From assembly GCA_023101885.1 (NCBI GenBank), contig JALPQD010000512.1, positions 1,283,772 to 1,347,771 on the forward strand: a stretch of 64,000 bases of DNA. The letters are read 5' to 3'. How positions within the stretch are numbered: position 1 is the stretch's first letter; every line of letters begins with the position of its first letter. This stretch comes from Typhlomys cinereus. Taxonomy: Eukaryota > Chordata > Mammalia > Rodentia > Platacanthomyidae. The notes below the pieces were generated by a model. It was not told the DNA's origin and made no database searches. It saw only the letters and a program-made list of their open reading frames with translations. This document shows positions 9,653-23,700 of this stretch, in pieces. The translations under genes and the position numbers were made by a program.

Positions 9653-12600
9653 TTACCATTTCTTAAAGACGAAAACATTTTAATTGTGTGTACATATGAC
9701 CCTTATGTGTATGTATGATGTATGGGGGTGACATGGGACATGTATCCCCCTACTATGAATTTGGAGGTCAGAAGACAGCTTTGTGAAATTGGTTCTTTCC
9801 ACCTTTATGTGGGTTCCAGGGATTGAACTGAGGTCACCATGTTTGTGTAACAAGCACTTCTCATCCATTGAGCCTTTTTTTCAGTCCAGATGGACTAATT
9901 TTTACATAAAAGACTTTAATATTATCAGGTGTGTTGGTACATGTCTGTATTCCTAGCAGGAGTATGGAACATTTAAGGTTGTCTGTGGCTACATGTAAGG
10001 ATTCCATGCTAGTCTAGAATACATGACAGCCCATCTCAAAAAAGCAAAAGAAAAAAAAAAAGAATTCAATTTTGACTGAATATTTGACACTGCAGACATA
10101 GATCATTTTCAATATTTTTTCAGAATTAGTACTTTGATTTTATAACCATCAATGCTGAGCATGCTGCTTTCCTTAAATATGTAGTAAAAAAATAAATAAC
10201 AAAAGTGTGTTCAAGGCTTTTTAGAAATTTTTGGAAATTGTATATGAAGACGTTTTTTAAATTAAACTGAAGTTAACAATTTTAAGCAGCAGTTTCTAAA
10301 ATCAAACATTCTAACCATTCAATGCAAAGATGGATATGTGTGTATACTTTTATTTTCATTTTCTTTATGAGAGACACAGTGGATGCATACATGACATTTA
10401 GATGGAGGTCACACGACAACTTTAGAAAATGGGATCACTCCTTCCATTACTTGGGTTTCCAGGGATCTCACTTAGGTTACCATGAGCTATCTCATCAGCC
10501 CCTGTATGTATTTTCCTAAGATAGGGTTTCATGTAGCTAAGGCTGTCCCTGAACTCCCTGTGTAGCCAAGGATTACTGAACTTCAGATTGCCTTGCCTCT
10601 GCTTCCTAGTACTGGGATTTAGGCATATGCTACCAGGCCTAGTTTTATATGGTATTGGGAATCAAACTCAGGGCTTCTCGCATGCGACATAAGTACTCTA
10701 CCAAGTGCTTCTGAGTGCATTCCCATCTGTGTGTGTTTTGGTTTTGTTTTGTTTAATGGGTTGTTTTGGTTTGGTTTGATTTGGTTTTGGTCCATTTTAC
10801 TTTTTTGAGGCAAGGTTTCATGTGGCCCAGGCTAGCTTAGAGCCAAGGATGACCTTGAATCTCCTGTTCTCCTGCTTCCATCTCTCAGGTGCCAGGATTT
10901 TGCCACCCCCAAAATAAAGTATGTTAATACATGTTGAGGAAAGAAAGTAGAATATTTAAATTTTTTGTTTTCTTTCTTTAAATCATTATATTTCTGTAAA
11001 AGCAGAAAACTTTACTCTTCTAGAACTGAGGTTGTTGAAGCAGTATTTGTTGTACTGCATGGCTTGAGGATATGCAGAGTATAAAATGTGCATGTCGTGT
11101 GTTCAGAACCAAGGATGCAGTGAAGTCAGGTAATGCAACATATGCAAGCATTTCTAGAGCAGATCAGGCATGTTCAGGGTGGTTATGGCTATAGACTCAA
11201 ACATTACTAGAAATGTGTAGTAAGTCTCCAGATTTTTCACAGCCTCCATTTTTCATTATGTGACATAGTAGCCCATAGTTTAAGAAGCTGTGTGGTGGAT
11301 AAGAAAGTGGAGATATTTGACCTTACCATTTACCTTTTTCCTAGTTCTTATCTGCTTTATAATGATCTAGGTCGTGGAGTATGGCTCGGAACTTAACTTG
11401 TTTTGCTTTTGGTATTGATTTTGGGTTAGTCGGGATCTCACTGTGTAGCTCAGGCTGGCTTCTGCTCTAGCCACTGCGTTCTGGAGCAGACTTGGTTCTT
11501 TGTGAAGGTGACTTAACAAGGGTATGGCTTCTCTTTCACTAGGTCTGCTTTAATGAGCAATCAAAGCTATGAATATGATGTGATGAATTCTTAACGTGTC
11601 TGTATAAGTTCTCTGTACATCCATTCTGGTCTCCTGTCTTGATGTGGTTCTGTCAGCTGCTAAGTGTGATTATAATCCTTCAAATGAAGAAATTTGTTTA
11701 AGAGTCAAAATCCAGTACTCAAATGGCAACTTTGGAAACAGGGTTTGGGTGATAAACAAGGGGAAAGGAAAAATATGTGACTCTCTTTCTAACCTTTTCG
11801 CAGCTTGTAGCTTTTGACTTTCCGAAGCTTGGGGTACTTTAATAATCTTTTTTTCTCTGCTTGTGTTTTGGGACACACAGAAAGAATGCTGGCTAAACTC
11901 CTAAGCCTTTGAAGCTTCTTCCTAGTTGTGTGTTTTTTACCAATCTAAACCTTTTTTCTTTTCTTTTTTGAATATGGAACCCTTGACAAATTTGCATGGA
12001 TGTCGTCCTTGCAAACGGGCTATGCTTTATCTTCTCTGAATCGTTCCAGTTTTAATATATGTGCTGTTGAAGTGAGCACCTAAACCTTTACTTCTTACCC
12101 ATAAAAATAAGTGTAAGAATAATAACTTATTCAGAATTGATAATGAACATTAAACACAAGATAATGGTAACTAATAAAATGTTTAGATAGATAGGGAGTG
12201 CTAAATATACTTTGTTAAATAAATGAACATCTTTGTAGTGTAAAAGATTTTGTCTGCATTCATTTGGGTCATTTTATTTTCTCTCTTTCTGTGTGTCTGT
12301 GTTCACATGTGGGTTCATACATGGGTTCATTTTGTGTGTCTGAAGGTCAGTGTCATTCCTGGCTTTTAGGTGGGTACCTAGAAATTAAACTCAGGTTCTC
12401 AATGTTTAAGTAGTAATAACTTACTGAGTCAGTCTCCCCAGCCCTTTACTTGTATCTTTTTAATTGTATAATTCATTGGTTATTTGTGTTGTTCCTTTTA
12501 TATTCCTTTATTTCCATTTTATCTCCCTGGCCCTGTTCTTTTGAGTTTTTTATATGTATAGTCTTGTATGTAGCTTTAATCTTCCTGCCTCTGCTGCTTG

Positions 12601-13142
12601 AATGCTGAAGTTGAAGCTTTTATTACTGAGCAATTTACCTGTTATATGAAGAAGTACGACTTTCAGAGCATGCTGTCTGTTGTACACACAGTGAATTAGT
12701 GACTATTTGGGTTGTTAGTAGAAGAGAAAACTATAGAGGTCAGTAAAGTAGTATATCAGTACCGTATAACTCCATCCCTTTCTTTCAAATTGAATTTCAC
12801 CTCTAAGGATTGTATCTTGTGAATTGTATTCTTTCAGACTCTGAAAAAAATCATTTTGTGTGCTTTTTTTTTCCTGCTATGCTTTTTTTTTTCTTTTGAA
12901 ACTGCTATGCAGTTCAGACTGGCCTGAAACTCAGAATTCTATTAGATTCATATGTGCTGGATGACAGTTGTAAAGCACTATGCCTATTCCTCTGTCATTT
13001 TTAAATTTTTTAAAATAATTTTTATTCTTTGACAATTTCATATGTGTATACAATTTGTCTTGATCACATCACTCCTACTCCTTGTTGTTATCAAGCCATG
13101 GAAGCCATTTCCCTATCCTCTTTAAGCTCTCTCTTCTGTTCT

Positions 13143-13192
13143 TTTTTTTATTATTTTTTTATTGTTTATTCAATTGTGCGTGTGTGTGCACA

Positions 13193-13240
<48 letters not shown>

Positions 13241-13431
13241 ATCATGGGAACCACCACGGACTGCCTCCACCTCCTCGTTTACTCTGCCCGGGGATTCACA
13301 GGCTCCGCCACCAGCACCAGAAACGCAGTCCCCCTGCTTCCGCCTGGTTTCTATACCTGAGGTCTAGAATCTGAACTCAGGACCTTCCGCTTGCAAAGCA
13401 GAGGCTAAACCCTGAACCACTTCCCCAGCCC
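13143..13431 (-). repeat. B2-headed SINE, antisense, with target-site duplication
   Basis: A full-length copy with a long (TG)n at 13178-13238. CTCTCTTCTGTTCT is present on both sides, showing an insertion event. Confidence 0.85.
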
Positions 13432-13882
13432 CTCTCTCTTCTGTTCTAATGCTCTCCCTCTTGAAGGCTAAACTGTGATTCCCCTGACCACCAGATCCTC
13501 AACTCTAATAAACTTGTATTTCTTAAGCCTAAAACAAGAAAAATGAAAACTGGGCATAGATGGACTAAATAATAAAATGCTTAAAAAAAAAAAAAAACTC
13601 AGAAGAGAGCTTGTAAGTTCTCTTGGTAAAGGTGCTTGCCTGAGTTTGATCCCTGGAATACACATATTTGGAAAGAACCAAATTCCTTAAAGTTCTTTTG
13701 ACTTCCACATGTGTACTGTGGTACATATCTCCCACACAATAAGTAAGTAAGTAAGTAAATAAATAAATATTGAAAAAATGAACCTAGAAGGACAAAATTG
13801 GAAGTCTCAGGTGGTAGCACACTTAAGGGACATAGCAGTTCTGTACCCTTCCCATATGCCCTGTGCCCTTTGTGATGATCTT

Positions 13883-13976
13883 TTTTTTTTTTTTTTAATG
13901 TGGGACCTGGGATCCGAACTCAGAACCTTCTGCTTGTAAGACAGAGTCACAACCCCTGAGCCATCTCTCCAGCCCT
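13883..13976 (-). repeat. B2-headed SINE head fragment, antisense
   Basis: Only the tRNA-like head is present (TGAGCCATCTCTCCAGCCC at the right end) after a poly(T) run. The body is missing. Confidence 0.7.
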
Positions 13977-14738
13977 CGTGATGATCTTTTTATGTGTGTC
14001 TTTGTACTTTTTTTCTTTAAAGTAGAGTCTTATTTGTAGTTCAATCTGCCCTTGAACTTGTGACAATCCTCCTGCCTTAGCCTCCCAAATGTGGTATTAT
14101 ACCATGCAGCACCACATTTGGCTGCAATACAGTAAGATTGTTTGTTTTCAAGACCGTGTCTCAGTTTGTAGCTCTGACTGACTTGGACCTCATGTAGATT
14201 AGGCTGGCCTTGAGCTTGTGACAATTCTGACAACTGCTGAGATTCTGGATGTGTGTCACACATGTCCTAAACTAGTAAATGTAAAGAATACCTAAATCCT
14301 GTGAGCTATTCTAGCTAAAAGTTGAATTCTAGGAGGAAATCGTGAGACCCTTGATATAGAGCTGGTTGATAAAAAAACAAAGTTAAACAATCTGGAGAGT
14401 GCAGTTGGCGTTGGAAGTTGGGCAATCTTGTGGGATCGAACTTCCAGACTGGGTTCTGAGGCTAGCTCCAGGTAAATAGTATCTGGATTGAACTGAATTG
14501 TAGGATACCTTCAGGAGGTATGTTTGTGGAATTGCTTGATTGACGTATATGGGATTCCCCACAATCTGGTGTCAGAAGCATGTTGTTAGAGTTAGTAGGA
14601 AGAAACTGAATTTGTTTATTCCTGTATCATCAAAATGTTTTTTGATCTGAATCAATTGAATACAGAGAATTTTTAAAAAGACAGCGGAGAAATCTGATTG
14701 GTTTTCCCTTTATTCTGCAGTTGTCTCAGATAACTGTG

Positions 14739-14793
14739 ATGGCCATGCAAGAGAAATACCCAAGTGAACGGTCTTCTCACACCACTTCCCCAG
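14739..14793 (+). CDS. Cep85: Cep85 exon 2 (first coding)
   Basis: The exon begins at 14721 after TATTCTGCAG, with 18 untranslated bases and then the ATG at 14739. It encodes residues 1-18, starting [14 protein letters not shown]. The donor is CCAG|GTGAGT, and one base of the next codon is included. Confidence 0.93.
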
Positions 14794-17700
14794 GTGAGTA
14801 GTCTTTTAGATTAAATTCTGGCTTTTGCTATTTCTTATTTTCTCCCCTCACCCATGCGTGGTGTGCGTAGGTGCATATGGTGCACTCCCTTGTGCCTGTG
14901 TAGTTTTAAAGGCCAGGAGCCAATACTTGGAATCTAAAGCAAGCCTGTGATGGTATTTGCCTGTCTCCATCCTTTCCCCAGTGCCAGGGTTACTTATGTG
15001 CCAGCTTTTACATGGGATCAAAACCCAAGTCCTCATGGCGTGTGGCATGCCCTTTATGCACTGAACCATCTCCTTAAACCCTATTTCATATTCTTTAAGG
15101 GAAATATTGTACATAGAACATTCATTGAAATGTCAGTACTAAAAGAATGAAACTGACAGTAGATTGCATTAAATATCAAAACAGGTCTTAGGCTGGGAAT
15201 ATGGCTCATTTGGTAAAGTGCTTGTTGCACATGTACAAAGTCTTGAGTTCAGCCTCCAGTAACACATAGATTGGACATAGTAGCACATGAATGTAATTCT
15301 ATCATTCAGAAGAGATGGAAGCAAGAGGACCAATAAGTCAGGGTCATCCTCTATTATGTAGTAAGCTAATGTCAGTTTGACATACATAAAACACTATCTC
15401 ATACAGAAAAATAGGTTTCTCCGAAGGAAACAACTACCTCTATTCCTGCGTGGCTTCTAACAAGGCCATGAGATTGTCATAGAGAAACACTTAAATAACT
15501 AAAACAAAGTAAGGCTAGTAATGTAGCTCAGTGCTAGAACATTTGTATAGCATGTACAAGATTCTGGAGTCAATTCCCAGAGCTGGGAGGGGGATGTCTA
15601 GTGACTTTTATAACATAGCTCATTTAAAAAGCAGAAAGTAGCATAAATTATTGGGTTCTGTGTTGGGTTTGTATTTGTAGTCCTCACAGGATTGAGATCC
15701 TTGGGTACCAATGGTCTTTTATGCTGTAACAAGAGACATGAGAATTTATCTCTAAAATAGTTGGAAAAGATTTTCAAAGCTTAGATGTACAATGTAGCTG
15801 TATTGAATGTGTGATAATAATAATTAATATAGTATAAGTATGCAGACACAATAAAGGAAACAATCCAAATCAGTAGCATTTTAGCAAAATAATTATTTTA
15901 AATTTCAAGATATTTGTTAAGAATGACATACTATTAAATTAAACTTATGTTTTATTTAATTTTAAAGTGCCTTCCTCATTGTGAATACATGGTACATATT
16001 TTTGGTACTACCCCAGGTTTGCTGTCTTGTGAACACTATTTGTGTGTGTATGTGTGTGGCTTTGTGTAGAAAGGTCTCTTGAGTGTGTATGTAGTCACAG
16101 GATGACTTTGGAAATCACCCTGGATTGCTGTACTTTCTTATTCCTTTGCTCTGGAGTTTACCAGTCAACATCTTCCAAGGCTAGAAGTCCAGACCGCCAC
16201 TAATTCTGCACAGTTTTTACGAGGGAATCTGCATCCAAAGACAAAGACTTTAGCCCCTGAGCCATCTCTCTAGCCTCAGTAGACACTATTATAAATATTT
16301 GTTGGATAAATTCAAGATTCATTCGACAAATAGCAACTGAATATTTGCTCTATACCATGTGCTAACTTAAAGCTGGATTGTAATTTTTTGATATTTATGA
16401 TATTTATATAATTCAAGTGCAGTAGTTCTAATGAAATTCTCGCTTTTTTGATGCCTTTTTGTTAGTATCTCTCTCAGATTAATAATGGCCTCACTGCAGC
16501 AGCATGCACACGTACACATAAAGAGTTCTGTGGCTGATGATTTGGTTTAGTTTGGTTTTTTTTGAAGTGGTCTCAATGTGTAGCCTTGACTGGATTAGAA
16601 CTCACTGTGTAACCCAGGCTGGCCCTCAGACTTGAAGCATTTCCCCTGCCCCTGCCTCCTGTTGCTAGGATTGTGTGTGCAACTACACTTACAATATTCA
16701 TAATAACCGTACTCAAGAAGTCATGGCAGGCAGATTGAGAATTTGAGAGAATAAGGTAAGCACTGTCTCAAAAACAATTGGCATTTAAGTCCTTAATCAA
16801 CCAGCTCTGTTAATGTAGTAGCACACACCTGTGTAATCTTAGCTGAGCTTAGTTAGGAAGATTACTACAAGTTTGAGAATAGCCTGTACTGCAGAGTAAT
16901 GACGATCTCAAAAATAAGAGAAAGAAATCTGCTGGTTCAAAGTAGTAGAAATGAGCATGAGAGACGGGTTGAATTTTATTATTATTATTATATTACTGTG
17001 TATGTGTGTGGGGGGTTGTACAACAAGCACTTTTTTTTTTTAAGTTTTACAAGCATATTGAGTACTAATTCTTGCTTCCCTCCATCCCCCCTTTCCCTCT
17101 CACAACAAGCACTTTTACCCAGTGAGCCATCTCATTGGTTCTTGTTTAAATGATTTTTCTTCAAAGCTATTTCATGGAGTTACATCAACTGGCTTATACT
17201 AATGGTGGAAAATGTCTCTTGTTTCAGGTTCCAACATGATTCAGAAAAGCAGTTCCCTAGCCACTGAATGGCAGACACCAGTTATCTCAGAGGCCTTTCG
17301 AAGCCGCTTTAGCCGCTGTTCAAGTGTAGCTGACAGTGGGGATACGGCCATTGGTACATCATGCTCAGACATTGTAGAGGGTAAGGTTGGATTAGTGATT
17401 GCATTGCCAATATGTACTGCCATTTTCAAAGTGAATTCCGATGTATTGTCATTATTGAATGTTCATAGAGTCAGTCTGTTCAATCAGCATCTGAGCGGTT
17501 AGATTGTTCTGTCTTACTCTTTCACTTCTGGTCCCCTCATCTCAATTTGTACTGTCTGAAAACAACTTTTTTCTTTTTTTTTTCTTTTTGTGTGTGTGTA
17601 TATGTGTATCTATGTGTGTGCATATAGATACACATACATGTTTGTACACATACATGTTGGAGGCCTGAGGTGATGTTCAGAATCATCCTCAGTCACTTTT

Positions 17701-20700
17701 CCATCATGCTCTTTTGAGGTTGGGTCTCCAATTAATCCAGAGCTCTCTAACAGGACTAGTCTGGCTTGCTCTGGGAATTGCCAGGTTCTGCTTTCTGATG
17801 CTGGAATTAGATGGACTTCCATACCCACACAGCATTTTTTACATGGGATCTATACTGCAGTCATTTTGCTCGTGCAATAAGTGCTTTAGCTGCCCAGCAG
17901 TCTTCCAACCCCTGAAACAACTTTCTAATAAGTTTTTTACATAAATTCTTTCTGCTATCAGTTTAATTTTGCTAAAAGCCTTATTTCATGGTTTCCCTAC
18001 AAATTCTCAGTTGTCCCCATTTCTTAAAGGGTAAAGTTTAGGAGCCTAATTCTTTGTGATTTGACCCTACCATCCTATTCAAGTTTATTTCTTAGGCTTG
18101 CCAAATCTCTTATCTTACTATGCTATGAAAATACACACCTGTTTTTTGTTGTGTTGTTTTTGTGTTGTGGTGCTGGGGTTTGAATCTTGAGACCTCATAC
18201 ATGCCAGGCAGCCACAGTACAACCTCAGCTATTGTTTTTGTTTCAATACTCAAGCTATTTTTTTCCTACTTTAATCAGGTCCCGGAAGTTCCTCTTCTAT
18301 CTGCGCCTGTTTTGCTACTGCTGTCCATGCTTTTCTTCTCAGCTCATTTCTGACCTTCCTTTTGGAGTTTTCATTTCTTTAATATTTCATTAATACTTCT
18401 TTAATACTAATAATACTTTAATACTCATTTTTATTCTGAAGTACCAACTGCAAAGAGGTTCTTTTCAAGCGTTTTTTTTTTTCATTTAGATAAAGCCTAT
18501 AGGGAAGAAGACATAATAATTACTTTTTACTATGTACATTGTGATAGGTACTATGCTAAAATTTTTTCTGTGTTGTGTCATCAATGCGCTTAAGAACACC
18601 AGAGGATGGGGTGTACTTTAATTAACTCCCCAGCACTGAATAAAACTAGACTTGGTAACCTACATATACACTATGACCTAGCACTCAGGAGGTAGAGGCA
18701 GGTGGATTAAAAATTCAAGGTCATCTTCTGTTCCTTGGTATGTTTGAGGCCAGCCAGGATATACATGAGATCATGTCTCCAAAAAAAGGACTCTGAAATT
18801 TTTTTTTCCATTTTACAACCACAAGAGCAATCATTTTGATATTTTAGATGTTGCAATTTAAGTCTTATTTAAGCTAGGTATGATGGCTCATGTTTGTAAT
18901 CCCAGCTTTTGGGAGACTGAGGCAAGAGGATTACCAGGCCATCTTAGGCTGCAGTGTTAGACCAAGTTTCAAAAACAAACAAGGAAACTTTTTACTATAC
19001 AGCCCTCAGGATAACTATATTTAAAGTAAGTATGAGTGTGTAAGATTTGTTGTTGTTGTTGTTGTTCTTGATATAGTGTTTCACTTAGACAAGCTTGAAT
19101 TTACTGTGTAGTCAAGGATGACCTCAAACTTTAAACCTCCTGCCTCCGTTTCCTAAGTGCTAAGATAACAGGCATACATATGTCGCCATGCTCAGTTTAT
19201 GCAATGCTAGAGGTTATATTAGGGGTTTGGACATGCTAGACAAGTGTTGTAAGAACTGAGCTACTTCCAGGTGTCATACTCAAGAGAAGTAAAAACACAT
19301 GTATATGAATGTTAATAGCAGCCTTTATTCATAATATGCTTAAAGTAGAAATAATGTAAGTGTTCACAACTGATGATTGTTATGTACATATCTGTATACC
19401 ATACATTCATACATACATATCTGTACAATATGTTACAATTTTATTTTTCAATAAGATGAAACGAAGTGTTTGTAAATGGTTTCAATTAAATGAATCAAAA
19501 TATTACACAAGGTTAAATATAATTAAAAAATAAAATGGGCACAAGAGCTACCTATTACATAGTATATTGTAGAGGTCAGAGTACAACTTTCAGAAGTCAG
19601 TCTCTCCTTTTACCATGTGGACTCCCAGGGATGGAACTTGGTTCTGGTTTGTGTCCAGGTGCCTTTATCTACTGAGCCATTTCACTGGCACTGTTGTTTT
19701 CCTTTGCTTTATTTTTATTGTTGTTGTTGTTTTACTGATGAGTTTTGCCCTTTGGAAATTTCTTAATATGCGTGTAATACATTCTGGTTACTCTCCCCCA
19801 TACATCTTTCCTTACCTCCTTCACGATGCTGCCAGCCCTCCTTCCCTACAAGTCTTCCTCTTTCATGTTCTCTTGTTTTGTGTTCCACTGGATTTAACCA
19901 GGGCCTTTGTGTGCTCCTGGACTTGAGACTTTCTCTTAGTCTGATATGCTCTCCAATAAGTACACAGCTGGATACTCCCTCTATGTGCTCCCAGATCTAT
20001 TAGTTGCCCATTGTTCATCAGTAATTTGTAGGGCCCCCTTGAGTTTCTTCCATAGCTAACCATTGGCCAGGTTAGTCCATGTGTAGGCATAGTGCCAGTA
20101 ACCATCTTTCTTGTGGGTTCATGCTTCCTGTAGCCATGTTATTTTTGCTTTCAAGGCAAAGGTTTTAACCCTGAGACATCTCATCCCCCACATCATTTTC
20201 AGAAGATAGTATTGCACACCCCTTTTCCCTGTTTTCTGGCTCTTACATTCTGTCTGCCTCTCTTCCACATAGGTCCCTGAGCTTTAAGGGGTGGCATCAT
20301 TGCTAGTGCTTAGGACTAAGTTAGAATCTTGTATAACTGTGGGTCTTTGCATTTGCTTCTGGTCACTACAAAGAGAGGCTTCTCTGATTTTAGATATATA
20401 AAGTATATCTATATATTTATATCTATATATGTGATGTTCTAGGGTACAGATTTGTCACAGTCAGGTGATTATGTTAGTTAAAATAGATAAACCCAACAGG
20501 AAAAGTAAAAAATACTAACCAAACCTTACTTAACTCCATTATTTATGGATGAACTGTTCATGGAAAATTAGAGAACCTGTACCATCCTTGATCAGTTGGC
20601 ACCTTTCTTCCTGGTATTGGTTTTAGAATTTCTTTAAAAACCTTTTTTTTTTTTTTTTTTTTTTAACGTCTGTGTGTGTCTGTGTCTCAGAGGGCACTGT

Positions 20701-23700
20701 GTGTCCCTGTAGAGGACCAAGAAGTGATTTTGGGAATCATCCTGGATTGCTTTATCTCCTTTGTGCTTATCTCTGGGTTTTCCCAGGTTCCACCCACCAG
20801 GGCCAGAAGTGCAGGCTGCTGCCCATCCTTTCCACCTGGCATTTTTTATGTGTGACCCATTTGAACTCAGGATCTTCTGCTTGTGGAGGCAGAATCTTAA
20901 CCCTTGAACCAACTCTCCAGACCAGTTTTAGAATTTTTTTTCAATAAAGTCTGCTTTTCATTTGCATCCATGGTGAAGAGGCTGGAGCCCCAGAGGGAAA
21001 GCAGGCGGAGGGAATCCTTGACCTAAAGAACCCCAGTCCAGTTGGCAGCCTCTGATGGACTTCATCTGGGATCTTAATGTTTCAGATTTGAGGGAGAAAA
21101 GTAGAGAAGGGCCCTTGGGCATCCCCACCTTCTCTCCTTTGGACTCAAGGGCCTAGATTGGCCCAGCTACAAGCTAGGTCTCAGGAAGAACCCACACAAA
21201 TATGAGAATTCATGAGCAGGTCCAGATTGGGATCTCTGTCAGCTGCAGCTCGGCTGAGGTGAGACAGGAGAACAAGGAGGGCTAGGAAGCCAAATACCCC
21301 AGCAGTAGCAATAGTCCCGCCTGCTGGATTAGAGTCAGTGGTCACTTCTGGGCTCTTGAGCAGCTGGGTCAGTGGAGACCTAGTTGTCCAGTCATCATTC
21401 TGTGTATCATACACTGTCCTCGGGATATGAGTTGGGCTCAGTACTGCCCTTGTGGGTGGCTGTGTACTGCTTGGGTCAGTCGGAGAAAGGGGGGGCCAGG
21501 GAGCCTGACTGTAGAAGGTTGGGGCAGCAGAAGTACTGTTCATCTCCTCCTGTGTGGGGACACTGGTGATATTAAAACTGGACCAATCAGAGAAGTCTGA
21601 GGATTGAGGGGCTCAGGCTGTGGGTTCACCAGTTCATCAATCAGAAGGAGGCCCAGTCTTGTCTAGGACCAGTCAAGTTGACTGGGGGAAGATGAGGCTA
21701 CTGCAGTTGGGGCACTGGTAGCATGCAGACACCATGTTTCAGGGTAGCTGGGGCACACGTTCATTGATGCAGGCTCAGTGGAAGAGATCACAGCAGACAA
21801 GATAGGTGTCTCCCGGCTGGCGAGAGATGTGTTGCAAAGAGGGCAGTTGGGGGTGTAGTCACTATCTTGGAGCCACTGCAAGTAGGACTGCACAGTACAC
21901 TTGGCATGGTTGGCTACCAGGCTGTGCTTGAAGATGTTAACTTGGTGTTCAAAGCAGAACAGGTTTGTCACCTTCCTCTTGTGGCACTTATAAAGTCCCA
22001 TGACTGATCCCAGGGAAGAGTTAAGAGGAAGCCAAGTTCTGGGGACTGCCACTCAGTTCTTATCAACCCAGTTTGTTTCTACTTTGAACTCCCTCCCCCA
22101 GGCTAGTCTGTATTCTTTTCTGAATGCTTAGGTCAGGCCCTGCCCCCTGCATAAATTCCACCTCCATGGACCCCCCTCATTCTATCTGGATACAGAGCCC
22201 CTAGCCAGGCTCTTCAATTTCTAGATACCTCCGGCCCCACTCTACCCCCAGTTTTAGAGGTTTTGAAGGCTAATGATTCAAAACTAATTTTAATGTCTTG
22301 ACAGGAAGTTTATACTATGGGTGGAAAATGGAAGTAGTTGTTATTAAGCTCCTTGGATACTACAAACCTCACTGTCATATTGGAGCAAGACAAAAACCTT
22401 GTAAGACCTGTAGGTTGGTATCGCTATTAATACTTTCAGTTAAATTGCTTATGAGCCTTGGACTCATCAATCCCCCTTAACTTTTTAATTAGTCATGTGT
22501 TCATGTTGTAGAATATCAAAAACTGCCGCCTGTGCAACACAACTCTTCCTTTTTGGTCCTGGGATGCTAATACATATTACCAGAAATTATTCAGGTTTTA
22601 AATTTTATGCATATGTGTATGTGTCCATTTGTTTTTGAGCTAGTTTTCAGTACGGAGCCCAGCATGCTAGAACTTTATATATAGCTCAGGCTGCTATTGA
22701 TTTCTTCTTTTTTTTTTTTTGCATTTTTTTTCAGTTCCAGTTCAATGATTTCTGCCTGCATCTTGAATATTTCTTCCTGTGTACTGCTTTTAGGATTGGT
22801 TTGCTCTTATTTTTCTAAAGCTTTCAGGTGTAACATTAAGTCATTTATTTGTGACCCTTCCTCCCTTCTCTTCCTTCCTCTCCCCTCCCCTCCCTTTTTC
22901 CTTCCCTTCCCTTTCTCCTCCCTTTTCCTTTCCCTCTTCCCTTCTCCCCCTCCCTTCCTTCCTTCCTTTCCTTTTTTTTTTAAACGTTTTTTAACTGTGT
23001 GTGTATGCGTGTGTGTGCATCTGTGCATGTATGTGTGTGTAGAACCACGGACGAATTCGGGAACCATCACTGACCGCCTCCACCCTCCTCCTTGTTTACT
23101 CTGCCTCAGGATTCACAGGCTCTGTCCTACCAGGACCAGAAATGCAGCCCCCCCCCCCCCCCGCTTCCGCCTGGTGTTTATATGTGAGGTCTAGGATCCG
23201 AACTCAGGACCTTCTGCCTGCAAGGCAGAGGCTTAACCCCTGAGCACTTCTCCAGCCCTGCCTTTTTTTTTTTGATGTAGGCATTTAGTGCTATAAATTT
23301 TTCTTTCTGGATTGCTTTTACTGTGTCCCGTAAAAGCTTAAAATTAAAGGTTCTTAATTTCCTCTTTTATCTCTTCCTAAACCCATTTCTCATTCAAGTG
23401 TTAAATTTAACTTCCATGAGTTTATGTGCTCTCTGTTGTTTCCTTTATTGTAGATGTTTAGTTTTATTCCATGTTGGTCAGATACTATACAAGTGTGATT
23501 TCAGTTTTTCTGCATTTGTGGAGGCTTGTTTTATGTCCTAGCATAGTCTGTTTTTGGGACGGATCCATGGACTGTTGAGAAGAATATATCCTTAGTGTTT
23601 GGGTGAAATGTTCTGTAGATATCTATATCTATAATGGCTGCATTTATCTCTGATATATCTTTACTTAGTTTTTGACGGGTTGACCTGTTCAGTGAAGTGA

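Larger units (their letters stand above)
7790..14720 (+). other. Cep85: Cep85 intron 1
   Basis: Past the CpG island it is AT-rich, with an ID-like unit near 9245-9320, antisense B1 units near 10515-10625 and 10795-10905, antisense B2-headed SINEs at 9345-9652 and 13143-13431, and a fragment at 13883-13976. No coding exon is visible between 8.4 and 14.7 kb. Confidence 0.6.

Noticed and set aside
22807..23194. 165-codon frame with Phe/Ser/Pro-rich sequence
   Set aside because: It translates L1 remnant, a pyrimidine tract and a SINE in a row.
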